DNA of 43,045 nt from Pseudonocardia sp. SCN 73-27 (lineage in GTDB: Bacteria; Actinomycetota; Actinomycetes; Mycobacteriales; Pseudonocardiaceae): positions 1 to 43,045 of the forward strand of contig MEGH01000037.1 of the NCBI GenBank assembly GCA_001725415.1, written 5' to 3'. Shown one piece after another: positions 24,346 to 32,119 of this stretch (within the stretch, counting starts at the first letter, position 1; each line of letters starts with the position of its first letter). The position numbers were made by a program, and so were the translations under genes. Below the pieces are notes generated by a model. The model did no database searches, was not told the origin of the DNA, and saw only the letters and a list, made by a program, of their open reading frames with translations.

Positions 24346-24414
24346 CGCTTCTCTCCCCCGCCGGTCCGGGCTCGCGATCACCCCGGCGAGATGAGGCCTG
24401 CACGATCTTCGGCG
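24346..24414. repeat. upstream copy A of a duplicated DksA-gene promoter region
   Basis: This 69-bp stretch upstream of the intact DksA-type gene is closely repeated at 29715-29783. Shared blocks include CGCTTCTCTCCCCCGCCG and ACGATCTTCGGCG. Conservation outside the coding region suggests that it holds the gene's promoter or regulator site, or that the duplication is recent. Confidence 0.7.
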
Positions 24415-24457
24415 CGCCAGGATCCGCGCGACGGCCAGACCGAGTGGAGGCTCCGCG

Positions 24458-25543
24458 GTGCGACGACGGCGGTTGACGATCCTGCTCGGCGTCCTCGTCG
24501 TACTGGGCCTCGCCGCGACGCCCGGCTCGGCCGCCGGCTTCGGCACGATCGACACGGGCGGCCAGAGCCGTGAACACGAGCGGCTCACCCGGGCCGCCCT
24601 GAGCTGCGCCGGCGACGCGCGCACGGACCGGGACTGCTTCGAGCCCACGACGATGGACTACCTCGCCGGGCACGACCACGAGTTCGGGGCCGTCGGCGCG
24701 CCGGACAGCGACGAGCTGTCCGACCCGGGCGCGCACTGCGACGGCGCGGACTACGTCACGGGCCCCTACCCGCAGACCCGGACGCAGGCCACCGCGGCGC
24801 TCGACGACTGCCTGAACCAGATGCGCATCCGCTTCGGGGAAGGTCTGGACGCGGCGCAGCGCCTGCTCGGTCCCGACGGCGAGGTGCTCGCGAACGAGGT
24901 CGGCCTCGACCCCGAGTGCCGCTCCAGGGAGGAGCGTGAGGTGCGGGCCAAGTGCGCGGCTCTGGAGGGTTTCGGCCGGGCGCTGCACGGTGTGCAGGAC
25001 TTCTACTCCCACAGCAACTGGGCCGACGAGGCCGACCCGACCCGCCCGATCGGGGACGAGAACCCGCCAGGACTCGACCTGCCCGCGCCCAGCCCGCTGC
25101 TCGACCTGCGCGGTCCGGCACCTGACCCGCCCGTGGACCTGACCACGGGGTGCTACGTCGCCCGCGACGAGGTCCCCGGCGTCGGGGACTGCCGGCTGCG
25201 GGTCACCCACGCCGGGCTCAACAAGGACCGCGGGCAGATCGACCCCGTCACCGGCGCGGCCACCGACCCGACCACACCACGCGGGATGGTCGGCACCAAC
25301 TTCGCCAAGGCCGTGTCCGGCGCCGTCACCGAGACCCGCCGCGAATGGCAGGACTTCCGGTCCGAGCTGGTGGCGCGCTACGGCAGCGAGCACGGCGAGC
25401 GGATGATCTGCGCACTCACCCACGACGACCCCGTGAACGACTGCGCGAGACGCAACCTCGCCGTGGCCACCGCCGTCCCCATCGGGCTCGCCGCGGTTGC
25501 GGTCGGGGCGATCCTGTGGATCCGGCGCCGGCGAACCCGGTGA
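24458..25543 (+). CDS. exported, membrane-anchored HET-C/CinY-like protein
   Basis: The product has 361 residues. A signal peptide (about 1-26, basic start, hydrophobic core, GSAAG) is followed by an extracytoplasmic domain. That domain carries GGQSREHERLTRAAL and the striking LHGVQDFYSHSNWAD motif (about 178-192). A C-terminal membrane helix (about 332-354) ends in a run of basic residues. The QDFYSHSNW motif is shared with HET-C-type proteins and the CinY-like proteins of streptomycetes; His and Asp residues nearby could bind a metal as in P1-nuclease/phospholipase C folds. The several Cys may form disulphides. Function is unknown. GGAGG lies 7 bases before the GTG start. Confidence 0.75.
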   Translation: MRRRRLTILLGVLVVLGLAATPGSAAGFGTIDTGGQSREHERLTRAALSCAGDARTDRDCFEPTTMDYLAGHDHEFGAVGAPDSDELSDPGAHCDGADYVTGPYPQTRTQATAALDDCLNQMRIRFGEGLDAAQRLLGPDGEVLANEVGLDPECRSREEREVRAKCAALEGFGRALHGVQDFYSHSNWADEADPTRPIGDENPPGLDLPAPSPLLDLRGPAPDPPVDLTTGCYVARDEVPGVGDCRLRVTHAGLNKDRGQIDPVTGAATDPTTPRGMVGTNFAKAVSGAVTETRREWQDFRSELVARYGSEHGERMICALTHDDPVNDCARRNLAVATAVPIGLAAVAVGAILWIRRRRTR

Positions 25544-25776
25544 TCAGACGATCAGGACCCGGGGACTGCGCGGTGTGGATGACCGGGTCACCGCGTCGGG
25601 CCGCCGCGCATCGAGACGGGCACGACGACAACAGGCCCGGCGGTGACCGTACGCACCCTGGCCTAGCGGGGCGTGATGATCAACTTCCCGCTCTCGAATC
25701 CTCGACCCATCCACTACCTACGAGCGGCTGGCGGCTACCGGAGCCGAGCCTGACACAGCAAGCCCGGCAGGACCCA

Positions 25777-26799
25777 TCAGAGGGGACCGGCGAGAACCAC
25801 GTCGACGAGACCCCAGTCCCGAGCCTCGGCAGCCGACAGCGGGGCCCCGGACAGAGCGAGGTACAGCGTCCTGTGACGACCGATCCGACGCGGGATCGAC
25901 ACCGTGCCCCCCGCACCGGGGATCAGCCCCATCGCGATCTCCGGGAGCCGGATCGTCGTGTCCGGCGAGGCGACCACCCGTCCCGCGAACGCCGGGAGCT
26001 CGATCCCCGCTCCCACGCAGGCACCGTGGAGGCGGGCCTCGACCCGATCGCGGAGGGCGTGCAGGGAGCGGGCAGCACCCCCGCGGGTGCGCACGAGATG
26101 CGCGGTGACCAGGTCCGGGGTGGTGCCGAACTCCGCCAGATCACCACCGGCACAGAACGCGGGCCCCGCCCCGGTGAGGACGACACGTTCGATCGACTCG
26201 TCGAGCAGGGCCACGTCGAGCCCGTCGACGAGGGCGTCACGCAGCAGCCGGCCATAGGCATTGCGCCGCTCGGGACGGTTCAGCGTCAACCGCAGCTCGC
26301 GCCCGACGCGGACCACGAGGACCGGCTCGTCGACGTCCGGCGGCGCGTCCCGTTCGCCACGGCCGTCGAGCCACCGCCGGAACTCGACACCACCGAGCAG
26401 GGTCGAGTAGGCGAACGACTCCGCGTCGAGTGCCGCGTGCACGGGCAGGGCGCCGGACCAGCGCAGCAAGCCCGCCAGCACGCCGGCAGCGCGCGGCGCC
26501 TCGGAGACCGCCGCGCCGAGCGCGTCCAGCGACGCCTCCGGATCGGGGACCACCACGCTCGCGGCACCGGCCGCGCTCGGGACCAGCGTCAGGTCGAGGT
26601 CGTCGACGAGCCCGGCCCACCCGGCGGCCACGGGCCCGACGCCGACGAGGATCCGATCGTCACGACGCGGTCCGACCGGGGTCACCGGACCACGGAGGTC
26701 GACCCCGAGCACCGGGTCGTCCACGGCCAGCACGGCAACGCCGCGGGGGTCGGGAAGCGCCCCCAGCTCTGCAGGGCGCACGATCGGGACACGGGTCAT
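25777..26799 (-). CDS. enoyl-CoA hydratase/isomerase (crotonase) family protein with N-terminal extension
   Basis: The product has 340 residues. The crotonase domain occupies about 165-330: LTLNRPERRNAYGR, the oxyanion-hole loops AFCAGGDLAEFG and GACVGAGIELPAFAG, and IRLPEIAMGLIPGAGGT. The first 160 residues are unusual for the family and I do not recognise them; they contain LVVGVG-like strands and may bind the divergent CoA-transferase. It should act on an acyl-CoA thioester. The gene diverges from a CoA-transferase gene with just 26 bp between start codons, and an amidohydrolase follows there. A degradation route for a CoA-activated ring compound is suggested, without proof. It ends near 25777; the 233 bp to the HET-C-like gene hold no visible gene. 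Confidence 0.85.
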   Translation of the reverse strand: MTRVPIVRPAELGALPDPRGVAVLAVDDPVLGVDLRGPVTPVGPRRDDRILVGVGPVAAGWAGLVDDLDLTLVPSAAGAASVVVPDPEASLDALGAAVSEAPRAAGVLAGLLRWSGALPVHAALDAESFAYSTLLGGVEFRRWLDGRGERDAPPDVDEPVLVVRVGRELRLTLNRPERRNAYGRLLRDALVDGLDVALLDESIERVVLTGAGPAFCAGGDLAEFGTTPDLVTAHLVRTRGGAARSLHALRDRVEARLHGACVGAGIELPAFAGRVVASPDTTIRLPEIAMGLIPGAGGTVSIPRRIGRHRTLYLALSGAPLSAAEARDWGLVDVVLAGPL

Positions 26800-26808
26800 G
26801 GCCGACGT

Positions 26809-26818
26809 AACCTATCCT
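26809..26818. promoter_or_regulatory. overlapping divergent -10 boxes for two leaderless transcripts
   Basis: In the 26-bp gap, TATCCT (26813-26818) reads rightward with 7 bases to the GTG of the CoA-transferase gene. TAGGTT (26814-26809) reads leftward with 9 bases to the ATG of the crotonase gene. Both fit TANNNT. The distances imply that transcription starts at or next to the start codons, that is, leaderless mRNAs. The two boxes share bases 26813 and 26814, so the polymerases should exclude each other. Confidence 0.5.
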
Positions 26819-26825
26819 CCGCCAC

Positions 26826-27968
26826 GTGCAGGAAGGTGAGGCCGCGGCCGACTGGGTGAGGTCCGGCGTGGTGGCACTCACCGGGCACCCCGACGGGCCG
26901 CCACTCGTCCCGCCCGGCCGTGCGGCGTCCATCGCTCGCGAGCTCGGCGAGATGTTCGACGTCGACGGTGCCGCGCTGCTCGGCGAGCGGGCCGCGCTGA
27001 CCGGATGGGCCCGGGCCGGACGGGTGTCGGTCGGCGGTGGTTGCCGGTTACTCCCGCTCGCGTCCGGGTGGGCGGCGGTGTCCTGCGCGCGTGAGGACGA
27101 CATCGCGCTGCTCGGCGCGCTGGTCGAGGAGGACCTGCCCGTCGCCGACCCGTGGCCGCGGCTCTCCGCGGCCGTCGCAGGGATGGGCCCGGACACCTTC
27201 GACGAGCGGGCAACCCTGCTGGGGCTGCCGGCGGCGTCGGTCCGTCCACATCGGCACATCGAACCCGTTGTCGTGACGGGCCGCCCGCACGACGTCACCG
27301 GCCGGCTCGTCGTGTCCTTCGGCGCGCTGTGGGCGGCTCCCCTCTGCACGCAGCTGCTCGCCGGGCGAGGAGCGCGGATCGTCACCGTCGAGACCCAGGG
27401 CCGACCGGACGGCGCGCGCCGCGGCGAGCCACGATTCCACGCGCTGCTCCACACACACGACCGTGCGGTCCAGCTCGACCCCGACACCGATCGCGGTGCG
27501 CTTCACGCGCTCGTCCGTGCCGCCGATGTCATCGTCGAGGCCTCCCGCCCCCGGGCGCTGCGGTCCTGGGGTCTCGACGCCGAGGCAGAGGTCGCCCGCG
27601 GGGCCACCTGGATCTCCGTCACCGCCGCAGGCCGGTCCTCGAACCGGGTCGGGTTCGGGGACGACGTCGCGGCGTCGGCCGGGCTCGTCGCACCCGACGC
27701 CGACGGGCTGCCCGTGTTCGTCGGCGACGCGATCGCCGACCCCCTGACCGGCCTCACCGCCGCGGCCCTCGCCGTGACCGCCCCCGGCAGGCTGCACGAC
27801 ATCTCGATGAGTGATGTCGCGGCCGCGACCCTCGACGGGTCCCCCGGTGGTCCCGTCGCCGGTCCCGTCGCACCACCCCGCGCTCGCCCCGTCCCCGGAC
27901 CCGCACCGGCGCCGGGTGCCGACACCGCCGCGGTCATGACCGAGCTGGGACTGCCGTGGCCCTGCTGA
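26826..27968 (+). CDS. CaiB/BaiF-family CoA-transferase
   Basis: The product has 380 residues. The C-terminal part shows the class III CoA-transferase fold: LVVSFGALWAAPLCTQLLAGRGARIVTVE, DVIVEASRPRALRSWG, GATWISVTAAG, and HDISMSDVAAATLDG, where the Asp region matches the catalytic strand. The N-terminal 150 residues are atypical: the canonical domain appears to start only at about 155, so the domain order or length is modified. It should move CoA between organic acids. It is cotranscribed with the amidohydrolase gene (13-bp overlap). The GTG start has no room for a normal leader. Confidence 0.8.
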   Translation: MQEGEAAADWVRSGVVALTGHPDGPPLVPPGRAASIARELGEMFDVDGAALLGERAALTGWARAGRVSVGGGCRLLPLASGWAAVSCAREDDIALLGALVEEDLPVADPWPRLSAAVAGMGPDTFDERATLLGLPAASVRPHRHIEPVVVTGRPHDVTGRLVVSFGALWAAPLCTQLLAGRGARIVTVETQGRPDGARRGEPRFHALLHTHDRAVQLDPDTDRGALHALVRAADVIVEASRPRALRSWGLDAEAEVARGATWISVTAAGRSSNRVGFGDDVAASAGLVAPDADGLPVFVGDAIADPLTGLTAAALAVTAPGRLHDISMSDVAAATLDGSPGGPVAGPVAPPRARPVPGPAPAPGADTAAVMTELGLPWPC

Positions 27969-29269
27969 TCACCGACGCCGAGATCGACGGCCGTCGGCGC
28001 GACCTCTGGATCGACAGGGGCAGGATCGCACACCCCGGCACCGCGACCGACGTGATCGACGCCCGCGGCGGGGCGCTCCTGCCCGGGTTCGTCGACCACC
28101 ACCTGCACCTGCACGCCCTCGCGGCCGCACGCCGATCCGTGCAGGCCGGCCGGAACCGGGACGACCTCGCCGCCGCACTGCGCCGGGCCACACCCGACCC
28201 GACCGGCTGGATCCGCGTCGTCGGCAGCGACGACGACGTCCTCGACGCTCCCGCTCTCGACCGGATCCGTCCCGGCGTCCCCGTCCGTGTGCAGCACCGC
28301 AGCGGCGCAATGTGGGTCCTCAACACGGCGGCCCTCACGCGCGTCGCCCCCTGGAACCATCCCGGACTCGAGCGCGACCCCGCCGGCACCCCCACCGGCC
28401 GGCTTCACCGCGGCGACGGCTGGCTCCGCGACCGGCTGCCGCACGCCGGGCCACCCGACCTGCACGACCTCGGCCGCGAACTGGCGGCGTCTGGCATCAC
28501 CGCGGTCACCGACGCCACACCCGACCTCGACGCCGGTACCGCCACCGCACTCGCCACCGTCCCCCAGCGCCTGACGTTGCTCGGCATACCACTCGGCTCG
28601 GGTGCGCCGCCCGGGACGACCGTCGGCCCGTACAAGATCGTCCTCGCCGACTCCGACCTGCCCACACCCGACACCCTCGCCGAGCGGATCCGCCAGGCGC
28701 ACCAGGCCGGACGACCCGTCGCGGTGCACTCCGTCACCCGAGAGTCACTCGTGCTGCTCCTCGTCGCACTCGATGCAGCCGGCCGGCTGACCGGAGACCG
28801 CATCGAGCACGCCGCCCTCGTGCCGGAGGAACTCGTTCCCGCGCTGGCCGGACTGGCCGTCGTGACCCAGCCCGGCTTCGTGGCCGACCGCGGCGACCTC
28901 TTCCGACGCGACGTTCCGCCCGACGAACACCCGGATCTCTATCGATGCCGCAGCCTGCGCGCTGCAGGCATCCCCGTCGCCTTCTCCTCCGACGCCCCCT
29001 ACGGTCCTGTCGACCCCTGGGCCGTCCTGCGCGCTGCGATCACCCGCCACACACCCGACGGCGAGCCGCTCGGCCCGGCCGAGACGCTCACCCCACGACA
29101 GGCACTGGCCGCCCTTCAAGCGCCGACACCCGACGCTGCGCCGCCGACGCTGCGCCCCGGCGACGCAGCCGACCTCGTGCTGCTGCACGTCCCCCTGGCG
29201 GCCGCGCTCCGAGCGCCCGACCGCTCCCTCGTCCGAACGACATTCATCAACGGGCAGCCGCTGAACTGA
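27956..29269 (+). CDS. amidohydrolase-superfamily metal-dependent hydrolase
   Basis: The product has 437 residues. The N-terminal beta-sandwich strand is followed by the metal-binding motif GFVDHHLHLHAL (about 43-54). Later come RPVAVHSVTRE with a His, DRIEHAALVP with another His, and SSDAPYGPVDPW with the terminal Asp. This is the set of ligands in the YtcJ-like (amidohydrolase 3) group. It hydrolyses an amide, lactam, lactone or similar bond. The GTG overlaps the CoA-transferase gene by 13 bases. With the crotonase it suggests ring opening and side-chain processing of a cyclic acid, which is inference from context only. Confidence 0.85.
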   Translation: MALLITDAEIDGRRRDLWIDRGRIAHPGTATDVIDARGGALLPGFVDHHLHLHALAAARRSVQAGRNRDDLAAALRRATPDPTGWIRVVGSDDDVLDAPALDRIRPGVPVRVQHRSGAMWVLNTAALTRVAPWNHPGLERDPAGTPTGRLHRGDGWLRDRLPHAGPPDLHDLGRELAASGITAVTDATPDLDAGTATALATVPQRLTLLGIPLGSGAPPGTTVGPYKIVLADSDLPTPDTLAERIRQAHQAGRPVAVHSVTRESLVLLLVALDAAGRLTGDRIEHAALVPEELVPALAGLAVVTQPGFVADRGDLFRRDVPPDEHPDLYRCRSLRAAGIPVAFSSDAPYGPVDPWAVLRAAITRHTPDGEPLGPAETLTPRQALAALQAPTPDAAPPTLRPGDAADLVLLHVPLAAALRAPDRSLVRTTFINGQPLN

Positions 29270-29504
29270 CGAGGCCGGTGTTCATCGCCCGAGCCTGGAG
29301 GGACCCCCGCTCGATCTCCCGCTCCGCCGGGGCGTGGGCCTCGACGAGCCCGCCTGATCAGCCCGGCGTCGCTCAGTTCGCGCATCAGACCTGGCACCGC
29401 TTTCCCCGACCCCGGACGGACATGCGCAAGGCAGGACACGTCGGACCGGACCGCCGCAACCCGACCCGGGTCGCAGTACCGGCGGGGCATCGCCCAGGTC
29501 ACCA

Positions 29505-29795
29505 CCGTTGACCGGCCGGTACGCAGGCCACACACGACCCAGCCGCAGGCAGCGTGTCACCGCCGGCGCAGCAACCTGCGGGCTCAGCCCTGCGATCTGC
29601 TCGTCAAGGTCGGCACAGCCGACCGCGAGCCCCTCCCGGCTGGCCTTGCGCCAGGCCCTGCTGACCGGCGCACAGCATCGCTCTGGCCGGTTCGTCGTCG
29701 CGGCCACACACGACCGCTTCTCTCCCCCGCCGCTCCGGGATCGGGACCACCCCGGCGGGACGAGGCCTGGACGATCTTCGGCGAACCGCTGCGAG
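29505..29795 (-). pseudogene. DksA/TraR-type gene remnant (second copy, internally deleted)
   Basis: The minus strand keeps pieces of the 24-kb zinc-finger gene. The segment 29566-29630 aligns base for base with 24118-24182 with few changes (translated CADLDEQIAGLSPQVAA against RTDVEARIAGLSRQVAA). The final bases near 29528 match the gene's 3' end. The coding part for the zinc finger is deleted and no frame spans the whole. The upstream region is also kept at 29715-29783. The flanking 29270-29504 shows no supportable gene. Confidence 0.7.
29715..29783. repeat. upstream copy B of the duplicated DksA-gene promoter region
   Basis: This is the partner of 24346-24414. It is conserved even though the gene it serves is broken, which favours a recent duplication. 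It lies next to the maleylacetate reductase stop codon, at the border of the aromatic catabolic cluster. Confidence 0.7.
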
Positions 29796-29811
29796 CCCAG
29801 CAGAACCGCTG

Positions 29812-30873
29812 TCAGCCGGCATCGCCGCAGTTCGACCACGCCGCGATGAGCAGGTCCTCGGCTTCTGCGCGGTCGATGGGCCGGACGTTGGGATAGCCGT
29901 CGGCAGTCACCAGCTCTGCCGCGCGGGCGATACCGCTACGCGGCATCCCCAGCTCGCGCAGCGAACGCGGCGCTCCGACCCGGTCGCGCAGCTCGCGGAT
30001 GCCGTCCCCGGCCCGAGGAGCCTTGAGCACCCGGGCAATGCTCTCGACGATCGCGGGTACAGCTGGTGCGTTGAAGTCCACCACATGTGGCAGCACGACG
30101 GCGTGCACCTCTGAGTGCGGCAGGTCGAACGTGCCGCCGAGGACGTGGCAGAGCTTGTGGTGCAGTGCCATGCCGACGGTGCCCAGGCACGTCCCGGAAA
30201 GCCAGGCGCCATACAGCGCAGCGCTGCGCGCGTCCCGATCGAGAGGATCGTCGGCAAGGCGCGGCAGTGCGGTCGCGAAGGCGCCGACAGCCTCGAGCGC
30301 GAGCAGCGATGTGACGGGGTTGCGATCCCGCGCCCACAGGGCCTCGACGGCGTGTGCCATCGCGTTCAGGCCGCTCGTGCCGGTGAGGCCGGCGGGCAGG
30401 GACATCGTCAAGTCGACGTCGTAGACCACGGTACGAGGGGCGACGGCGGGATCGCGGAGCGTTGTCTTTCGGCCGTCGCGCGTCTCGCCGAGTACTGGTG
30501 TCACTTCCGATCCGGCGTAGGTCGTTGGGACTGCAACCTGCGGTAGGCCCGTCCGATGGGTCAGGGCCTTGCCCAGTCCGATCGTCGACCCGCCCCCCAC
30601 CGCGACGGTGCAGTCGGCCTCGAGCGCCCGGGCGAGCGTCAGTGCCTCCTCGGTCGTCTCGACCGGAGTGTGCATACGGGCACCCGTGAACACCCCCGCG
30701 GCGCGTCCACCCAGCCGGTCACGTACCGCGTCGGCGTGATCGACCTGGCCGGGCGTTGCCAACACGAGTGCGCGTCCGCAGCCGAGCAGCTCCAGCTCCT
30801 CGGCGACCCGGTCGATGGTTCCCGACCCGAAGACCACGCGGACCGCCGACGACCGGTACACGAAATCGGTCAT
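29812..30873 (-). CDS. maleylacetate reductase
   Basis: The product has 353 residues, the usual size. It belongs to the iron-containing alcohol dehydrogenase fold: VVFGSGTIDRVAEEL at the N-terminus, the nucleotide loop AVGGGSTIGLGKA (about 97-109), PTTYAGSEVTPVLG, GLNAMAHAVEALWA, and HHKLCHVLGGTFDLPHSEVH with the family His residues. The enzyme reduces maleylacetate to 3-oxoadipate with NAD(P)H, the step after hydroxyquinol ring cleavage. The dioxygenase for that step lies at 40.5 kb in the same cluster. The ATG overlaps the stop of the tautomerase gene (ATGA). Confidence 0.92.
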   Translation of the reverse strand: MTDFVYRSSAVRVVFGSGTIDRVAEELELLGCGRALVLATPGQVDHADAVRDRLGGRAAGVFTGARMHTPVETTEEALTLARALEADCTVAVGGGSTIGLGKALTHRTGLPQVAVPTTYAGSEVTPVLGETRDGRKTTLRDPAVAPRTVVYDVDLTMSLPAGLTGTSGLNAMAHAVEALWARDRNPVTSLLALEAVGAFATALPRLADDPLDRDARSAALYGAWLSGTCLGTVGMALHHKLCHVLGGTFDLPHSEVHAVVLPHVVDFNAPAVPAIVESIARVLKAPRAGDGIRELRDRVGAPRSLRELGMPRSGIARAAELVTADGYPNVRPIDRAEAEDLLIAAWSNCGDAG

Positions 30874-31085
30874 GGCGTCGTGCTTCGCGCAGCTGCAGCC
30901 CGGCGGTCGGCGAGCCGCGTGCCCCCGATCATGACCTCGGTTGCGGGCACCTCGACGAGCCATACCCGGAAGCTTTCCTCAGGAGTGCCGCTCGCCCGCG
31001 CGGCGGCAGCGGACACGTCGGTCAGGAGTTCGTGCTTGCGTCGGTCGTCAAGTCCTTCGGCGATGGTGATCTGGATGAACGGCAC
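30870..31085 (-). CDS. 4-oxalocrotonate tautomerase-family protein
   Basis: The product has 71 residues. After removal of the start Met the N-terminus is Pro-Phe-Ile-Gln-Ile-Thr, giving the catalytic Pro1. The segment LDDRRKHELLTDVSAAAARASG is the family helix, and FRVWLVEVPATEVMIGG holds the second strand and the usual Ile-Gly-Gly. It should interconvert keto and enol forms of a ring-cleavage product. The exact role in a hydroxyquinol route is unclear because no tautomerase is strictly needed there; maleylacetate enol forms are a possible target. The start is GTG with GGGAGG upstream. Translation is coupled to the reductase gene. Confidence 0.85.
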   Translation of the reverse strand: MPFIQITIAEGLDDRRKHELLTDVSAAAARASGTPEESFRVWLVEVPATEVMIGGTRLADRRAAAARSTTP

Positions 31086-31147
31086 CGTTGGCCTCCCGTG
31101 GTCGTTGGTTGTCTGCCGGCCGGTCAGCCGGCCGATCGTGGAAGGGG

Positions 31148-31948
31148 TCAGTGAACGGTGGAGCCGATTCCACCGTCGACCCGCAGGACCTGCCCCGTGA
31201 CATATGAGGCCAGGTCCGAGGCAAGGAAGTAGACGGCGCCGGCGATCTCGGCGGGCCGGGCCCACCGCCGCAGGCTGATACCGAGGTTCGTGGCCATCTC
31301 GTCGCGGACCTCGTCAGCGCCGCGCTGCTGTCCAGACGCCATCGCCTCGAGTCGCGTGAGCCATCCCTCGGTCAGCGTCATGCCGGGAGAGATCGCGTTG
31401 ACCAGGACGTTCTGTGGTGCCGCCTCAGCGGCGAGATAACTGGTCAGAGCGATTGTCGCAGCATTGGTGACGCCGGTGACGCCTGCTCCTGGGACGAGGG
31501 TGTGCGCGGTTGCGCCCGCGACGTTGATGACCCGGCCGGTTCCGCCCTTCTCGATGAGCGGGAGTGCCGTACGCGCCGTCCGCAGGAAGCCGAGGAGCTT
31601 CGCGTCCAACGCTCCCTCGAGCGAGGAGTCCTCAGCCGTGGTCAGGGGGGTGGGGGCGAGCTGTGGGCCTGCGCAGTTGACGAGGATGTCGAGCCGACCC
31701 TGCCAACGATGGGCCTCTCCGATCACATGAGCTACTGCGTCGGGGCTGGTCACGTCCGCGCTGAGGGCGAGGACGGGAGGTGTCCCGGATGCCTCGAGGC
31801 GGGTCGCCGCGTCCTTGACGGCTGTCTCGGTACGTGCGAGCAGGGCGACGGCTGCGCCGTGAGAGTGGAGCTTCTCAGCGATCGCATATCCGATTCCCCG
31901 ACTTCCGCCGGTGATCACGGCGACGCGTCCGGTCAGATCATTCGTCAT
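31148..31948 (-). CDS. SDR-family protein with degenerate catalytic residues
   Basis: The product has 266 residues. The NAD(P)-binding motif TGGSRGIG (13-20) and NCAG (91-94) are normal for short-chain dehydrogenases. The catalytic positions are not: Thr158 sits where the Tyr should be, Asn162 replaces the Lys, and Gly145 replaces the Ser. PGMTLTEG and a C-terminal VTGQVLRVDGG are conserved. The fold and cofactor site should be intact but classical hydride transfer is unlikely. Related divergent SDRs with a TNAA segment exist in aromatic catabolic clusters; their role is not known to me. It is the first gene of the leftward operon with the tautomerase and maleylacetate reductase. AGGAGA precedes the ATG. 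Confidence 0.85.
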   Translation of the reverse strand: MTNDLTGRVAVITGGSRGIGYAIAEKLHSHGAAVALLARTETAVKDAATRLEASGTPPVLALSADVTSPDAVAHVIGEAHRWQGRLDILVNCAGPQLAPTPLTTAEDSSLEGALDAKLLGFLRTARTALPLIEKGGTGRVINVAGATAHTLVPGAGVTGVTNAATIALTSYLAAEAAPQNVLVNAISPGMTLTEGWLTRLEAMASGQQRGADEVRDEMATNLGISLRRWARPAEIAGAVYFLASDLASYVTGQVLRVDGGIGSTVH

Positions 31949-32020
31949 GTCGTCTCCTGGCTGGCGGCGTGAGCGGTTCGTGCCCAGTCGATCGACCGGC
32001 CGTGCATCGGTCAACGTCGT

Positions 32021-32050
32021 TTAACGCGGTGGTTCACACCGGCCGACAAT
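32021..32050 (+). promoter_or_regulatory. candidate regulator site in the SDR / FAD-synthetase divergent region
   Basis: GGTTCACAC (32031-32039) in the 171-bp divergent region shares the GGTTCACA core with the heptamers upstream of the dioxygenase gene. TCAACGT lies 22 bp upstream (32011). A GACAAT sequence (32045-32050) could be a -10 box for the rightward operon. Match quality is only moderate. Confidence 0.3.
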
Positions 32051-32119
32051 CCTGTGTCCCTCGGCGTTGCGGCCGCGCACGCTCGCGGGCGACCAGCCGC
32101 TCACAAGAAGGGGACACCC

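Noticed and set aside
29116-29535. A 139-codon minus-strand frame overlapping the end of the amidohydrolase gene
   Set aside because: A short stretch looks protein-like, but no family could be named and most of it is antisense to the amidohydrolase gene or inside the DksA remnant.
31086-31147. GCCGGC repeats in the gap between SDR and tautomerase genes as a terminator
   Set aside because: The stem is only 6 bp and the three genes read as one operon with coupled starts. It is more likely chance in GC-rich DNA.
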